Source: Gammaproteobacteria bacterium (GTDB lineage Bacteria; Pseudomonadota; Gammaproteobacteria; Pseudomonadales; Azotimanducaceae). From it: a stretch of DNA of 64,000 nucleotides. How positions within the stretch are numbered: the first letter of the stretch is position 1; the number at the start of each line of letters is the position of its first letter. Location of the stretch: assembly GCA_026706665.1 (NCBI GenBank), contig JAPOYI010000152.1, positions 42,288-106,287 of the forward strand. Direction: 5' to 3'. A model generated the notes under the pieces. That model was given only the letters and a program-made list of their open reading frames with translations. It ran no database searches and was not told the origin of the DNA. This document shows positions 9,379 through 19,302 of this stretch, piece by piece. Both the position numbers and the translations under genes were made by a program.

Positions 9379-10106
9379 CCCGGTTGTTCCGCAGGCACGC
9401 GCCAGACCACGGCGCTATCCGTTCCGGCCTGTATCCTGTCCAGCATACCCTCGTGGGCGACCAACTCCTCGGGTGTGGCCGGCACCACGGGGAGTCGCGG
9501 CCGGTCGGCGGGAAGCCGTTCGAGGTCTTCGTCGCGCGACAGCGCGCTCTGTGGCGAATCCGAGTCGAACAGCGAGGTCTGGCCTCCCGTCATCAACAGG
9601 TAGAGATCCGCCAGGATCTCCGCGTCGACCAGCCCGCCGTGGAATTCGCGCCGGGAGTCGTCCACGCCGTAGCGCCGGCACAGGGCATCGATAGAGTTCT
9701 GTTGCCCGGGATGCTTGCGGCGAGCCAGGTCCAGGGAATCCACTATGCTGCATACGTCCCTGATCCTGGCCGGGATTCCATCCGTCTCGCCCAACAGGCT
9801 GAATTCAAAGTCGATGAACGACTCATCGAACGACGCGTTGTGGATGATCACCTCCGCACCGCGAATGAAGTTGACGAAGTCGAGGGCGACCTCAGCGAAC
9901 CTGGGTTCCTTTTCCAGGCGCTCCAGGGTCAGCCCGTGTACTTCTGTCGCGGCGTCGTCAATAGGACGTTCTGGGTGGATGTAGCAGTGGAATCGATGAT
10001 CGGTAACGCGTCGGTCAAGAAGCTCGACCGCGCCAATCTCGATGATGCGATGACCCCGCTCCGCTTCGAGCCCGGTCGTCTCGGTATCCAGAACTACCTG
10101 CCGCAT
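9342..10106 (-). CDS. dnaQ: DNA polymerase III epsilon subunit (3'-5' exonuclease)
   Basis: DnaQ is the proofreading subunit of the replicative polymerase. The 254-residue protein begins MRQVVLDTETTGLE, the Exo I motif with the catalytic DTE, followed by Exo II (HNASFDESFIDFE) and Exo III (GGLVDAEILADLYL), a DEDDh-type set. A C-terminal tail after the exonuclease domain would contact the alpha subunit. It overlaps the end of rnhA by 13 bp, the same pairing as E. coli rnhA/dnaQ, although there the two genes are divergent and here they are co-directional. Confidence 0.95.
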   Translation of the reverse strand: MRQVVLDTETTGLEAERGHRIIEIGAVELLDRRVTDHRFHCYIHPERPIDDAATEVHGLTLERLEKEPRFAEVALDFVNFIRGAEVIIHNASFDESFIDFEFSLLGETDGIPARIRDVCSIVDSLDLARRKHPGQQNSIDALCRRYGVDDSRREFHGGLVDAEILADLYLLMTGGQTSLFDSDSPQSALSRDEDLERLPADRPRLPVVPATPEELVAHEGMLDRIQAGTDSAVVWRVPAEQPGQVKATNRSMSQ

Positions 10107-10558
10107 GATCCTCCGAGCATCGCGTCGATGGCGTCGTTGGCGGCTCGATCAACCCGCTCGTTCCCTTCGACGCCGCTGTGACCCTTGACCCACAACCACT
10201 CAACCTCGTGCATCGACGCCAATGCGTCGAGGCGTTCCCAGAGCTCACGGTTCTTGACCGGGTCCCTGCCCGAGGTTCGCCAGCCGTTCGTCTTCCAGCG
10301 TTCCATCCATTGTGTGACGCCCAGGCGCACGTATTGCGAGTCCGTCGTCAGACGGACCTGCCTGCGCGCGCTGCCGAGAGCGGCCAGTCCCTCGATGGCG
10401 GCCTCGAGTTCCATCCTGTTGTTCGTGGTGCTCGGCACCGCGCCCTTGAGCAGTGTCTCGCGTTCACCGCAACGCACCAGGGAGGCCCAACCACCGGGTC
10501 CCGGGTTTCCCCGGCATGCGCCATCGGTGAATATCTCGACCACGGCCCCGGCGTTCAC
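10094..10558 (-). CDS. rnhA: Ribonuclease HI
   Basis: RNase HI removes RNA from RNA-DNA hybrids. The 154-residue protein has FTDGACRGNPGPGGW with the first catalytic aspartate, TTNNRMELEAAI with the glutamate, TDSQYVRLG with the second aspartate, and KGHSGVEGNERVD with the flexible histidine and last aspartate. The start is GTG 10558, which gives normal length; the long upstream extension of the same frame lies inside the methyltransferase gene. It overlaps the methyltransferase by 4 bp and dnaQ by 13 bp, so the three genes form one operon. Confidence 0.94.
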   Translation of the reverse strand: MNAGAVVEIFTDGACRGNPGPGGWASLVRCGERETLLKGAVPSTTNNRMELEAAIEGLAALGSARRQVRLTTDSQYVRLGVTQWMERWKTNGWRTSGRDPVKNRELWERLDALASMHEVEWLWVKGHSGVEGNERVDRAANDAIDAMLGGSCGR

Positions 10559-11262
10559 TGACGGGCCATGGGTCTCGGAATCGCAAGCGGCGCGATATTG
10601 TGGGCCGGGGCCAAACGCCCGACACCGGTTCGCGCGGCGGAGTTCTTCGCGGCGAGCACAAGGTAAACGCCGCCCAGTGGCACGCGCCTTTCGGCGAGCC
10701 AGTCTCCGAACTTCCGCCATCGCGCCCCGTCCAGCCCCGGTTTCAGGAATCCCCGATAGTTCATGTACGTCACGCGCTCTTCACGATCGAAACCGAGGAC
10801 GGCCAACCAGTCACTGAGCCGATAGGCGGTGACCAGTGTCATTCGGCGAGGATGGCGCAGCGCCCATAGCGACAGTGGATTGAAGGCACAGATCAGCAAC
10901 CTGCCTCCTGGACGGATCACGCGCGTGATCTCCCGGATGGCGGCACGCGGGTCCCGGGCATATTCGAGGGCGTGGTGGACGACAACCCCATCCAGGCTGT
11001 TCGCGGGGAACGGTAACGCTTCCGGGAGGGCGACCGCGGATGGAAGTTCGCTTCCGCGAACGGCGCACGGGTCCCCGGACGGGTCCCCCGACAGGTAAAA
11101 GCGGTTCTTGACCATGCAACGCGCCGTGGCTGACGTGGTCTGCGGCGCGGGTCCCATCCATAACAGGCATTCACCGTGAAAACGGCGCACATGTCTGCGA
11201 ATCAGCGAGATTTCGCGCGTGAGCAACCGTCTTCCCGGCTCTGTCGAGAACCAGCTCCTCAT
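10555..11262 (-). CDS. Class I SAM-dependent methyltransferase (YafS-like)
   Basis: This 235-residue protein has a methyltransferase type 11 fold. It shows the degenerate glycine-poor motif I region (LLWMGPAP), the ALPFPANSLDGVVVHHALEYARDPRAA-type segment read as two short motifs (LPFPANS and HHALEYA), and the post-II motif EITRVIRPGGRLLICAFNP. Its place next to rnhA-dnaQ and opposite mltD matches E. coli yafS, whose substrate is unknown. ATG 11262 (MRSWFSTEPGRRLL) was chosen because family members start at this tryptophan-containing helix; starts further upstream would overlap the mltD promoter region. Confidence 0.8.
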   Translation of the reverse strand: MRSWFSTEPGRRLLTREISLIRRHVRRFHGECLLWMGPAPQTTSATARCMVKNRFYLSGDPSGDPCAVRGSELPSAVALPEALPFPANSLDGVVVHHALEYARDPRAAIREITRVIRPGGRLLICAFNPLSLWALRHPRRMTLVTAYRLSDWLAVLGFDREERVTYMNYRGFLKPGLDGARWRKFGDWLAERRVPLGGVYLVLAAKNSAARTGVGRLAPAHNIAPLAIPRPMARQ

Positions 11263-11402
11263 GAATTCGAGTGGTTGAGAAGAAACCGGCGAGGCGAGGT
11301 TGCGAATGACCGTATTTTCCCGCAAAGTAGCCACGAGATTCGCCGTCATTTTGTACTGTGCGCTCTCGATCCGCAACCAGAGAAACTGCCAGGATAGGTG
11401 CA

Positions 11403-12317
11403 ATGCAAGGCACGTCCCGGTTTGCCGGAATCGTCGTGAACAGCCGACTTTCGATTAACGTCGCCTGTGCCTGCGGCGCCCGGATTCCCTCCTCGACGTC
11501 ATTTCGCCGGCTGTTCGGTTCGTTCCTCGTCGCCGCGGCATTCGGCGCAGGTGCGGCATCGCACGAACTCATCGATGCTCCCGTGTCGATCACGGGCTTT
11601 CTCGAGGAGTTGCGCCAGGGATTCGCACTGAATCACAGGCTCGACCAACCGGTGGTGTTACACGAGATAGATCGCGTTAGACGAAGCCCCGCCTACCTCG
11701 CCGTGCTTTCGCCCCGCATCGAGCGGTATCTGCCGTGGATCTGCGAAGAGGCGCGCGTACGCGGCCTGCCCTCGGAAGTCTGCCTGCTGCCAATTGTCGA
11801 GAGCGGCGTCAACCCGGCAGCCGTGTCGCGGAGCGGAGCGCGGGGCCTGTGGCAACTGGTCCCCGGCACCGCCAAACGCTACGGCCTGAAGGTCGGCTGG
11901 CGAGTCGACGAGCGCCGCGACCCCACCGCATCTACCGATGCGGCGCTGCGCTACCTGGTCGATCTGCAGCGCCTCTTCAGCGACTGGACCCTGGCCCTCG
12001 CCGCATACAACTGCGGCGAGAACAAGGTCGCCGAGGTACTTGACAGCGCCACTGCCGGGGCGTCCTTTTTCGATTTGAGATGGCCCAGGGAAACGGCCGT
12101 CTACGTGCCGAGGCTGCTCGCCTTCGCGGCGATTTTCGCCGATCCCGCGGCTCATGGCATCGCCCTGCCGGACCGGCTGCAGCCAAACTCGGTGTCGACG
12201 ACGCTCAAGCCGCCTCCCATGCGAACGGCAGCCGCGACGGTATTGGCCGGGGACGGATTGCCTTACAGGCCCGCTTCTTCTCTCAGGGAAACGACAACCG
12301 AACCGATTGCCCGCTGA
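11403..12317 (+). CDS. mltD: Lytic transglycosylase, MltD-like, without LysM repeats
   Basis: The 304-residue protein has an SLT (family 1) transglycosylase domain: PIVESGVNPAAVS with the catalytic glutamate, GARGLWQLVPGTAKRYGL, and LALAAYNCGENKV. It cleaves peptidoglycan to 1,6-anhydro muropeptides in the periplasm. The N-terminus holds a hydrophobic export segment (LFGSFLVAAAFGAGAAS). E. coli MltD is longer because of C-terminal LysM repeats; here the protein stops about 85 residues after the last domain motif with no LysM. The synteny with rnhA/dnaQ/methyltransferase supports the MltD name. Its last 55 bp overlap ppiD on the other strand. Confidence 0.82.
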   Translation: MQGTSRFAGIVVNSRLSINVACACGARIPSSTSFRRLFGSFLVAAAFGAGAASHELIDAPVSITGFLEELRQGFALNHRLDQPVVLHEIDRVRRSPAYLAVLSPRIERYLPWICEEARVRGLPSEVCLLPIVESGVNPAAVSRSGARGLWQLVPGTAKRYGLKVGWRVDERRDPTASTDAALRYLVDLQRLFSDWTLALAAYNCGENKVAEVLDSATAGASFFDLRWPRETAVYVPRLLAFAAIFADPAAHGIALPDRLQPNSVSTTLKPPPMRTAAATVLAGDGLPYRPASSLRETTTEPIAR

Positions 12318-14158
12318 CTCGCGAGTTGCACCAGGTCTCCGCGCAACCTGGCGCGTTCCGCTTCACTCAGGGCGCCGTAGTCGCCAGGCTCGACCCGGGA
12401 TACGACCACCACGGCGGATCCGCCGTCTGCAAGTCGGGTCGTCGATGCGGATCGCGCTTCTCCCGCCGGCGGAGACAACCGGAAGGCCGCCGCGCGCACC
12501 GGCCCGGGAGTACCGGGATCGAGGTATCCCGTCGCCTCCATGTTCTGCCAGGTCAACGCGTGCTCGCCCGCCACATCCGAAGCGGCTTCGCCGGCAAGCA
12601 AGCGTCCCAGCGCTGCATCCGCGGCGGCGGAAGCAGCCTCTGCAGCGCGCTGCGCGACAAGGTTCTCCCTGATGCTCTCCGCCACTTCCTCCAGGGGCAA
12701 CTCCATGGCCGGATGGTGGGCCGTGACTCGAACCACCACTGCACCCCGATCGTCGATCGTGACAGCCGGACTGTTGTAGCCTTCGACCAGGACATCGGGC
12801 TCGAACGCCGCATCACGGAGAGCCCTGTCAGCGAAGACACCTTCGGCAGCTTCCCGCGTCACTCCCTGAACATTGCGGATTGTGAGGCCCAGTGATTCGA
12901 CAATGCCGTCCAACGTATCGGGTTGTTCGAATGCGATTTCATCCATGGTCCGCAGGTTCTCCTCGAAAACCGGCTGGGCGCGATCGCGTCTGATCGACTC
13001 CATGAGCCGCTCCCGCTCGTCTTCAAGTATGCGCGGCTCGGCCTGCCTGACCTCGAGCAAGGTGATGAGGTGCACGCCAAACTCTGTCTTCACTGGACCG
13101 GAGAGCTCACCCACCGCAAGCTCCCACAGGGCCTCTTCGAACGCCGGCACGAACGTGCCCCGGCCGACAAATCCGAGGTCGCCGTCATTTGCCGCCGACC
13201 CGGCGTCCTCGGACAGCTCCCTCGCCTTGTCCGAGAATGCCGAGCCTGTTTCGATCTCGGCACGTATCTCGAGGAGCCTCGCGATGGCATCTTCCTCGGA
13301 ACGTGCGTCGGTGACCTGCAGAAGGATGTGCGCGGCGCGCCGTTCCTCGCCCGCATCCGACTCGATCCGGATGCGCTCTTCCTCTTCGAACGCCGCGACG
13401 AGGTCCGCCTCGTCGACCTCCTGGTCCGCCATCAGCGTTTCCATGGAAAGCTCGACATATTCCAGGTCGACGTTCTCTTCCGTGAGGTACAGGTAGACGT
13501 TGTCTTCGTAGTAGCGCGCGACCTCGTCATCGGACACCTCGATACCTGCGGCAAAGGCGTCAGGGGGGAATTCCAGGTACGCTATATCGCGCTGTTGCCC
13601 CAGGACCCGCGAAGCCTCCCTGAGTCCCTTCTCCGTTACCACGACCGTATCGCTGACAGCGCCGGTGAGTTGGTCGAGGCGAACATTGCGCGCCTGGTCG
13701 TCGAGGAACGACGCGGGCGAAAACCCGGCGCTCGCCAGGACCGAACGGAAGCGTCCTTCGTCGAAGACGCCGTCCACCTGGAATTCCTGCATGGAGGTGA
13801 TCTCGCGATCCAGGGCCTTTCTTGACACGGCCAGGTCCAGATCGTCGGCCAGTTGGAGCAGAAGCGTTCGATTGATCAATGTCTGCAGCGTCGATTCCCG
13901 AACCTGCTCCCGGTCGATCAGGCTCGGATCCATGTCTTCACCGAGTTCCGCCCGCAGGAACTGCATGCGCCGCTCCGTTTCGTTTGTCAGGAAGGCTTCG
14001 GTGATTTCATCCCCGTTGACGGTTGCCGCCACGGGTTCGCCGACAGCGAACAGGTTGAAAGCCCCGAAACCGAAGACCGTCAGCACGAACGCGATGATGG
14101 CGACCATGACCTTGGCCCCCAGTGTCTGCGCACCATCGCGCATCTTTTGCAGCATCAC
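12263..14158 (-). CDS. ppiD: Peptidyl-prolyl isomerase D, periplasmic chaperone
   Basis: The 631-residue protein has one N-terminal membrane anchor (about residues 17-38), a SurA_N-like chaperone region, a central parvulin domain (HILLQVTDARSEEDA through GDLGFVGRGTFVPAFEEAL and FGVHLI), and a long C-terminal chaperone segment. PpiD sits near the SecYEG exit and helps newly exported outer-membrane proteins. The gene follows hupB at about 100 bp, the conserved order lon-hupB-ppiD. Length and domain order are normal. Confidence 0.94.
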   Translation of the reverse strand: MMLQKMRDGAQTLGAKVMVAIIAFVLTVFGFGAFNLFAVGEPVAATVNGDEITEAFLTNETERRMQFLRAELGEDMDPSLIDREQVRESTLQTLINRTLLLQLADDLDLAVSRKALDREITSMQEFQVDGVFDEGRFRSVLASAGFSPASFLDDQARNVRLDQLTGAVSDTVVVTEKGLREASRVLGQQRDIAYLEFPPDAFAAGIEVSDDEVARYYEDNVYLYLTEENVDLEYVELSMETLMADQEVDEADLVAAFEEEERIRIESDAGEERRAAHILLQVTDARSEEDAIARLLEIRAEIETGSAFSDKARELSEDAGSAANDGDLGFVGRGTFVPAFEEALWELAVGELSGPVKTEFGVHLITLLEVRQAEPRILEDERERLMESIRRDRAQPVFEENLRTMDEIAFEQPDTLDGIVESLGLTIRNVQGVTREAAEGVFADRALRDAAFEPDVLVEGYNSPAVTIDDRGAVVVRVTAHHPAMELPLEEVAESIRENLVAQRAAEAASAAADAALGRLLAGEAASDVAGEHALTWQNMEATGYLDPGTPGPVRAAAFRLSPPAGEARSASTTRLADGGSAVVVVSRVEPGDYGALSEAERARLRGDLVQLASQRAIGSVVVSLREEAGL

Positions 14159-14260
14159 GTCATCAGTACTCCACTACGGACGCGAGCGTCGATACGCCCG
14201 ACAGGCACTGGCAGGACATCCGGCCGCGCGGCGTTGCGCGCGGCCTGGCGAAGGATTGGG

Positions 14261-14536
14261 TTAACCGTTGACGGTGTCCCTGAGCGCCTTGCCCGCCTTG
14301 AACGCCGGAACCCTGGAGGCCGCGATCTCGATGGCTTCGCCGGTTCGAGGATTGCGGCCCGTACGCGCCGCCCTGTCGCGCACCGAAAACGTCCCGAAAC
14401 CCGTGATCGCCACCGGCTCCGAGTTCCTGAGAGATGCCGCTACCGCATCGCACAGTGCATCCAGCACCCTGCCCGCGGAAGCCTTGGAGACATCGGCCGA
14501 ATCCGAAATCGAGTCAATTAGTTCAGATTTGTTCAT
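14261..14536 (-). CDS. hupB: DNA-binding protein HU-beta
   Basis: The 91-residue histone-like protein bends and compacts DNA. It shows the classical HU sequence: [10 protein letters not shown] at the start, [18 protein letters not shown] forming the strands and the DNA-grasping arm, and FKAGKALRD at the end. The arm proline motif is RNPRTGE. MNKSEL at 14536 was chosen over the ATG two codons upstream, as in other HU proteins. A near-consensus promoter lies 75-105 bp upstream, overlapping the end of lon. Confidence 0.96.
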   Translation of the reverse strand: MNKSELIDSISDSADVSKASAGRVLDALCDAVAASLRNSEPVAITGFGTFSVRDRAARTGRNPRTGEAIEIAASRVPAFKAGKALRDTVNG

Positions 14537-14610
14537 TATCAATCATTCTCACTGGTACGGTTGAAACCGGGTTTTGGGAAGTGTTTCCAAGCTATCGCTT
14601 GCGCACATGA

Positions 14611-14640
14611 CTTATATCAACGGCTAAAAAACGCTGTCAA
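14611..14640 (-). promoter_or_regulatory. Sigma-70 promoter for hupB
   Basis: On the minus strand TTGACA (14640-14635) is separated by 18 bp from TATAAG (14616-14611). The -35 element lies within the last codons of lon, and the transcript would start about 70 bp before hupB. The perfect -35 hexamer makes this convincing as an independent hupB promoter. Confidence 0.6.
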
Positions 14641-17062
14641 CGGCTGAGTCGCCTCGACGGTCTATTCGGACGAAAGGAACGTCCTGGTCGATGCCTGAAC
14701 CGGGCTCGGATCCTGGTTCCGGGCCGGATTCCGTCCGGGGTGCCGGGGGGTGTGGGAGGGCGGCGCGGATCACCTCGTCCATCCATTTGACCGGCACGAT
14801 GTCGAGCGCCGCCTTGACGTTGTCGGGGACTTCCTTCAGGTCGCGCGCATTGTCTTCGGGGATGACCACGCGGCGGATTCCGCCCCGGTGCGCGGCCAGC
14901 AGCTTCTCCTTCAGGCCGCCGATCCGGAGTACCTGACCACGCAGCGTGATCTCGCCGGTCATCGCAACGTCCGCCCGAACCGGTATGCCCGTCAGCACCG
15001 AGACGAGGGCCGTGCACATCCCTATTCCGGCGCTGGGCCCGTCCTTGGGCGTCGCGCCTTCGGGCACGTGTATGTGAATGTCGTTCTTTTCGTGGAAGTC
15101 TGCCTCGATACCAAGATCCTCCACGCGGCTGCGCACGAAGGTGAGTGCCGCCTGAATCGACTCCTGCATGACATCGCCAAGGGAACCCGTCTTGGTCTGG
15201 CGTCCTTTCCCGCTTACGGCGACCGCCTCGATATTCAGGAGCTCGCCACCCACCTGCGTCCACGCCAGGCCGGTGGCCACCCCGACCCGGTTCTCATCCT
15301 CCGCCCGGCCGTAGTCGAATTTGCGTACGCCGCTGTAGTTCTCGATCCGATCGCTGCCGATCGACGGTTCGATCTCCTCGCACCCAAGGGTCTGGTCCTT
15401 GACGACCTTGCGGCAAATCTTGGCGATTTCCCGCTCCAGCGCCCGTACGCCGGCTTCGCGGGTGTAATAGCGGACAAGTTCGACAATGGCCGGTTCGGAA
15501 ATCCCGAAATCGACGGACCCCAGTCCATTCAGGGCTTTCTGCTTCGGCACGAGAAATCGCGACGCGATGTTGACTTTCTCGTCCTCCGTATACCCCGGCA
15601 GGCGGATCACCTCCATGCGGTCGAGCAGCGCCGGGGGAATGTCCATGGAATTCGAGGTGCAAACGAAGAACACGTCTGAAAGGTCGTAGTCGACTTCGAG
15701 ATAGTGATCGTTGAACGTATGGTTCTGCTCCGGATCGAGCACTTCGAGCAGGGCCGACGCCGGATCGCCCCGGAAATCCATGCCCATCTTGTCGACCTCG
15801 TCAAGCAGAAACAGCGGATTGCGCACGCCGACTTTCGCCACCTTCTGCAATATCTTGCCCGGCATGGAGCCAATGTACGTGCGGCGATGTCCCCGGATCT
15901 CCGCCTCGTCCCGCACGCCGCCGAGCGACATGCGCACGAACTTGCGATTCGTGGCGCGAGCGATGGACTCTCCGAGCGATGTCTTGCCGACACCCGGCGG
16001 TCCTACCAGGCAGAGCACGGCCCCCTTGACCTTGCCGACGCGCCGTTGCACCGCCAGGTACTCGACGATGCGCTCCTTGACTTCCTCGAGGCCGTAGTGG
16101 TCCGCTTCGAGGATTGCCTCCGCGGCCCTCAGATCCCGGCGCGTACGGCTTCGTTTCTTCCAGGGTAGCGCCAGCAACCAGTCGAGATACCCGCGAATGA
16201 CCGTGGCCTCAGGCGACATCGGCGGCGTGCGCATGAGCTTGGCAAGCTCGTGCTCGGCCTTGTCTTTCGCCTCATTGCGCATTCCCGCGCCGTCGATCTT
16301 CTGGCGCAACTCCTCGAACTCGTCCGGCAGGGCCTCGCCGCCCAGTTCCTGCTGGATCGCCCTCATCTTCTCGTTCAGGTAGTACTCGCGCTGGCTGTCC
16401 TCCATCTGCTTCTTGACGCGCCCGCGAATGTTCTTCTCCAGGCGATTGAGGGCCATCTCGGCTTCCATCAGGCCGATGATCCTCTGCATGCGCTCATCCA
16501 GCCCTACCGCCTCAAGCACGGCCTGGCGGTCTTCAAGCTTGAACGGCAGCTGGGTCGCGATGGTGTCGATGAGGCGGCCGGGCTCATCGGTCGAGGACAC
16601 CGAGGAAACCGTTTCCGGCGGGACCTTCTTCGACGCATGGGCGGCAGATTCCACGTAGGCGTCGAACTGCGACAAAACCGCACGCATCACGGCTTCGGCC
16701 ATCGCCGTTTCGACCAGCGGTTCTTCCTCTGGTTCGACCTGCGCGACAAGGTACTGGCCGTTGTCGACCACGCCGCCTATTCGCGCGCGGCCCACCCCCT
16801 CCACCAGCGTCTTGACCGTGCCGTCGGGCAGTTTCAACAACTGCAGCACCGTCGCCGATGTGCCGACTCCGAACAGGTCTCGCTGTCCAGGGTTGTCGCA
16901 CTCGGCATCGCGCTTCCCGACGAGAAGAATCTGCTTGTCTCCCGCCAGGGCCGCCTCGAGTGCCAGGATGGATGATATGGTGCTGACGAACAGCGACAAC
17001 ACGCCGCGCGGAAAGGCCACGATATCGCGAAGCGGGAGAACCGGTAGCGGCGCCTGGCTCAT
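14624..17062 (-). CDS. lon: ATP-dependent protease Lon
   Basis: The 812-residue cytoplasmic protease degrades misfolded and regulatory proteins. Domains run in order: N-terminal substrate-binding LAN domain ([13 protein letters not shown]), a helical region, the AAA+ module with Walker [14 protein letters not shown] and Walker [11 protein letters not shown], and the C-terminal peptidase with catalytic serine in [11 protein letters not shown] and the lysine after [10 protein letters not shown]. The acidic proline-rich tail after the peptidase is a common variable extension. Order clpP-clpX-lon-hupB is the conserved proteobacterial cluster. Confidence 0.97.
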   Translation of the reverse strand: MSQAPLPVLPLRDIVAFPRGVLSLFVSTISSILALEAALAGDKQILLVGKRDAECDNPGQRDLFGVGTSATVLQLLKLPDGTVKTLVEGVGRARIGGVVDNGQYLVAQVEPEEEPLVETAMAEAVMRAVLSQFDAYVESAAHASKKVPPETVSSVSSTDEPGRLIDTIATQLPFKLEDRQAVLEAVGLDERMQRIIGLMEAEMALNRLEKNIRGRVKKQMEDSQREYYLNEKMRAIQQELGGEALPDEFEELRQKIDGAGMRNEAKDKAEHELAKLMRTPPMSPEATVIRGYLDWLLALPWKKRSRTRRDLRAAEAILEADHYGLEEVKERIVEYLAVQRRVGKVKGAVLCLVGPPGVGKTSLGESIARATNRKFVRMSLGGVRDEAEIRGHRRTYIGSMPGKILQKVAKVGVRNPLFLLDEVDKMGMDFRGDPASALLEVLDPEQNHTFNDHYLEVDYDLSDVFFVCTSNSMDIPPALLDRMEVIRLPGYTEDEKVNIASRFLVPKQKALNGLGSVDFGISEPAIVELVRYYTREAGVRALEREIAKICRKVVKDQTLGCEEIEPSIGSDRIENYSGVRKFDYGRAEDENRVGVATGLAWTQVGGELLNIEAVAVSGKGRQTKTGSLGDVMQESIQAALTFVRSRVEDLGIEADFHEKNDIHIHVPEGATPKDGPSAGIGMCTALVSVLTGIPVRADVAMTGEITLRGQVLRIGGLKEKLLAAHRGGIRRVVIPEDNARDLKEVPDNVKAALDIVPVKWMDEVIRAALPHPPAPRTESGPEPGSEPGSGIDQDVPFVRIDRRGDSAVDSVF

Positions 17063-17167
17063 TTCGATCGAAGCAGCGGATAGACAGGCCGGCTGACACC
17101 ACGTACCGCGCCCGTGGTCCGCGCCCTTCTCAGTTGTCCCACGGTCCTGCTTCGTTGACCCCGATAG

Positions 17168-18469
17168 TCATTCCTTCGGCAACGCCTTGGCGCGGTTCTC
17201 ATACATCAACAGGGGGTTGCTTTCGCCGTTGATGACGCTCGCATCGATAACGACCTTGGCGACGGATTCGGACGAGGAAGGCAGGTCATACATCGTGTCG
17301 AGCAACACGGATTCCAGGATGGAGCGAAGGCCCCGCGCGCCGGTCTTGCGCTCCATGGCCTTCTGAGCCACCGCCCGCAACGCGCCTTCACGGAAGTCGA
17401 CCTCGGCACCCTCCATGCCGAACAGCTTCGCATACTGCCTGGTCAGCGAGTTCTTCGGTTCGGTCAGGATCCGCATCAGCGCTTCGACATCGAGTTCCTC
17501 GAGCGTGGCCACCACCGGAAGGCGACCTACGAACTCGGGAATGAGACCGTACTTGATCAGGTCTTCGGGTTCGACCTGGCGCAATGTCTCGCCGATGTTC
17601 TTGCCCGAAACCTCCGTCCTGACTTCGGCGCCGAATCCTATGCCGCTGCGGTCCGAACGATCGATGATGACCTTGTCGAGACCCGAAAACGCGCCGCCGC
17701 ATATGAACAGGATGTTGCCGGTGTCGACCTGCAGGAACTCCTGCTGGGGATGCTTGCGCCCGCCCTGGGGTGGCACGGACGCGATCGTGCCCTCGATGAG
17801 CTTCAGCAACGCCTGCTGGACGCCCTCCCCCGAAACATCGCGGGTAATGGACGGATTGTCGGACTTGCGCGAAATCTTGTCGATCTCGTCGATGTACACG
17901 ATACCGACCTGCGCGCGCTCGACATCGTATTCGCACTTCTGCAGGAGCTTCTGGATAATGTTCTCCACGTCCTCGCCGACGTAGCCCGCCTCGGTGAGCG
18001 TAGTCGCATCGGCGATCGTGAAGGGCACGTCCAGCAGCCGCGCAAGGGTTTCCGCCAGGAGCGTCTTGCCGCATCCCGTCGGACCGATCAGGAGGATGTT
18101 GGACTTGGAGAGTTCGACATCTTCGCTGTTGCCCGCACGACCGTTCCCTTTCCCCGTCGAGTTCAGGCGCTTGTAGTGATTGTATACAGCAACCGAGAGC
18201 ACCTTTTTCGCGTGCTCCTGGCCGATGACGTACATGTCGAGGATGTCCTTGATCTGGCGGGGAACGGGCAACTTGTTGGCGTCCTTCCCCTGCTCATTGT
18301 CCTGGACTTCCTCGCGGATGATGTCGTTGCAGAGCTCGATGCACTCCGTGCAGATGAAGACTTCCGGGCCGGCAATCAGCTTGCGCACTTCGTGCTGGCT
18401 CTTGTGGCAGAAGGAACAGAAGAGCGGTTTGCCCGAGTCGTTGCCCTTGCCCCGTTGATGGTCCGCCAT
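17168..18469 (-). CDS. clpX: ClpX, ATPase subunit of ClpXP
   Basis: ClpX unfolds tagged proteins and feeds them to ClpP. The 433-residue protein has the N-terminal zinc-binding domain (C18, C21, C40, C43), Walker A in [15 protein letters not shown], Walker B in VYIDEIDKI, the pore loop GYVGED, the ClpP-docking loop in the region of [10 protein letters not shown], and a complete C-terminal small domain. It lies between clpP and lon on the same strand with about 105 bp on each side. Confidence 0.97.
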   Translation of the reverse strand: MADHQRGKGNDSGKPLFCSFCHKSQHEVRKLIAGPEVFICTECIELCNDIIREEVQDNEQGKDANKLPVPRQIKDILDMYVIGQEHAKKVLSVAVYNHYKRLNSTGKGNGRAGNSEDVELSKSNILLIGPTGCGKTLLAETLARLLDVPFTIADATTLTEAGYVGEDVENIIQKLLQKCEYDVERAQVGIVYIDEIDKISRKSDNPSITRDVSGEGVQQALLKLIEGTIASVPPQGGRKHPQQEFLQVDTGNILFICGGAFSGLDKVIIDRSDRSGIGFGAEVRTEVSGKNIGETLRQVEPEDLIKYGLIPEFVGRLPVVATLEELDVEALMRILTEPKNSLTRQYAKLFGMEGAEVDFREGALRAVAQKAMERKTGARGLRSILESVLLDTMYDLPSSSESVAKVVIDASVINGESNPLLMYENRAKALPKE

Positions 18470-18577
18470 ACAGTGCTCGCTTGCCTCTTTGGTGGCCGTT
18501 TTTGTGTGTGGCTTGCGCCCGCGCCAGTCAGCGACAGGTCATTCGGGTCTCAACCATGCTTGCAAACGCGCCAAGTT

Positions 18578-19246
18578 TCAAGTCCCCGGCTCCCCGTCCG
18601 GTGCGGCCTTGAGTTTCGGCGGCGGGTGATGGATCCTGTCGATGATGCCGTACTCCACGGCGTCTTCGGGGCTCATCCAGTAATCCCTGTCGGTGTCCTC
18701 GGCGATGCGTTCGATCGGCTGTCCGGTGTGCTGCGCCAGGATCGAGTTCAACCGTTGCCGCATCGAGACGATTTCCCGCGCCTGGATCTCTATGTCAGCG
18801 GCGACGCCCCGGGAACCCCCGGACGGCTGGTGCAGCATCACGCGCGAGTTGGGCAACGCGAAGCGCTTGCCCGGCGCGCCGGCCGCGAGGAGGAACGCGC
18901 CCATGCTGGCGGCCTGCCCGATGCACCAGGTGTTCACGTCGCACGAAACGAACTGCATGGCGTCGTAGATCGCGAGGCCCGCGGTGACCGAACCGCCAGG
19001 GGAATTGATGTAGAGCGAAATGTCCTTTTCGGGATTCTCGGAAACGACGTACAGCAACTGGGCGACAATCAGGTTCGCGACATTGTCGTCTACCGGCCCC
19101 ACGATGAAGATGATGCGGTCCCGGAGCAGCCGGGAATAGATGTCGTATGCGCGCTCGCCACGGGGGCTCTGTTCCACCACCATCGGGATCAACCCGAGGT
19201 TCCTGATGGTCCGATCCTGATCGTTCACTGCCAAACCTCTCTTCAA
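18578..19246 (-). CDS. clpP: ClpP, proteolytic subunit of ClpXP/ClpAP
   Basis: The 222-residue serine peptidase forms the 14-subunit degradation chamber. The catalytic triad is visible as S114 (GQAASMGA), H139 (VMLHQPSGG) and D188 (DRDYWMS). The substrate-binding strand [11 protein letters not shown] is intact. The first residues up to GLIPMVVEQ include the propeptide and axial loop region. It is directly downstream of tig and upstream of clpX in the conserved order. Confidence 0.97.
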   Translation of the reverse strand: MKRGLAVNDQDRTIRNLGLIPMVVEQSPRGERAYDIYSRLLRDRIIFIVGPVDDNVANLIVAQLLYVVSENPEKDISLYINSPGGSVTAGLAIYDAMQFVSCDVNTWCIGQAASMGAFLLAAGAPGKRFALPNSRVMLHQPSGGSRGVAADIEIQAREIVSMRQRLNSILAQHTGQPIERIAEDTDRDYWMSPEDAVEYGIIDRIHHPPPKLKAAPDGEPGT

Positions 19247-19302
19247 CCTGTTGGATGCACCCGAAAGCGCCTGCTTGTTCTCCAGCCGGGGTGGAGCAGC
19301 CC

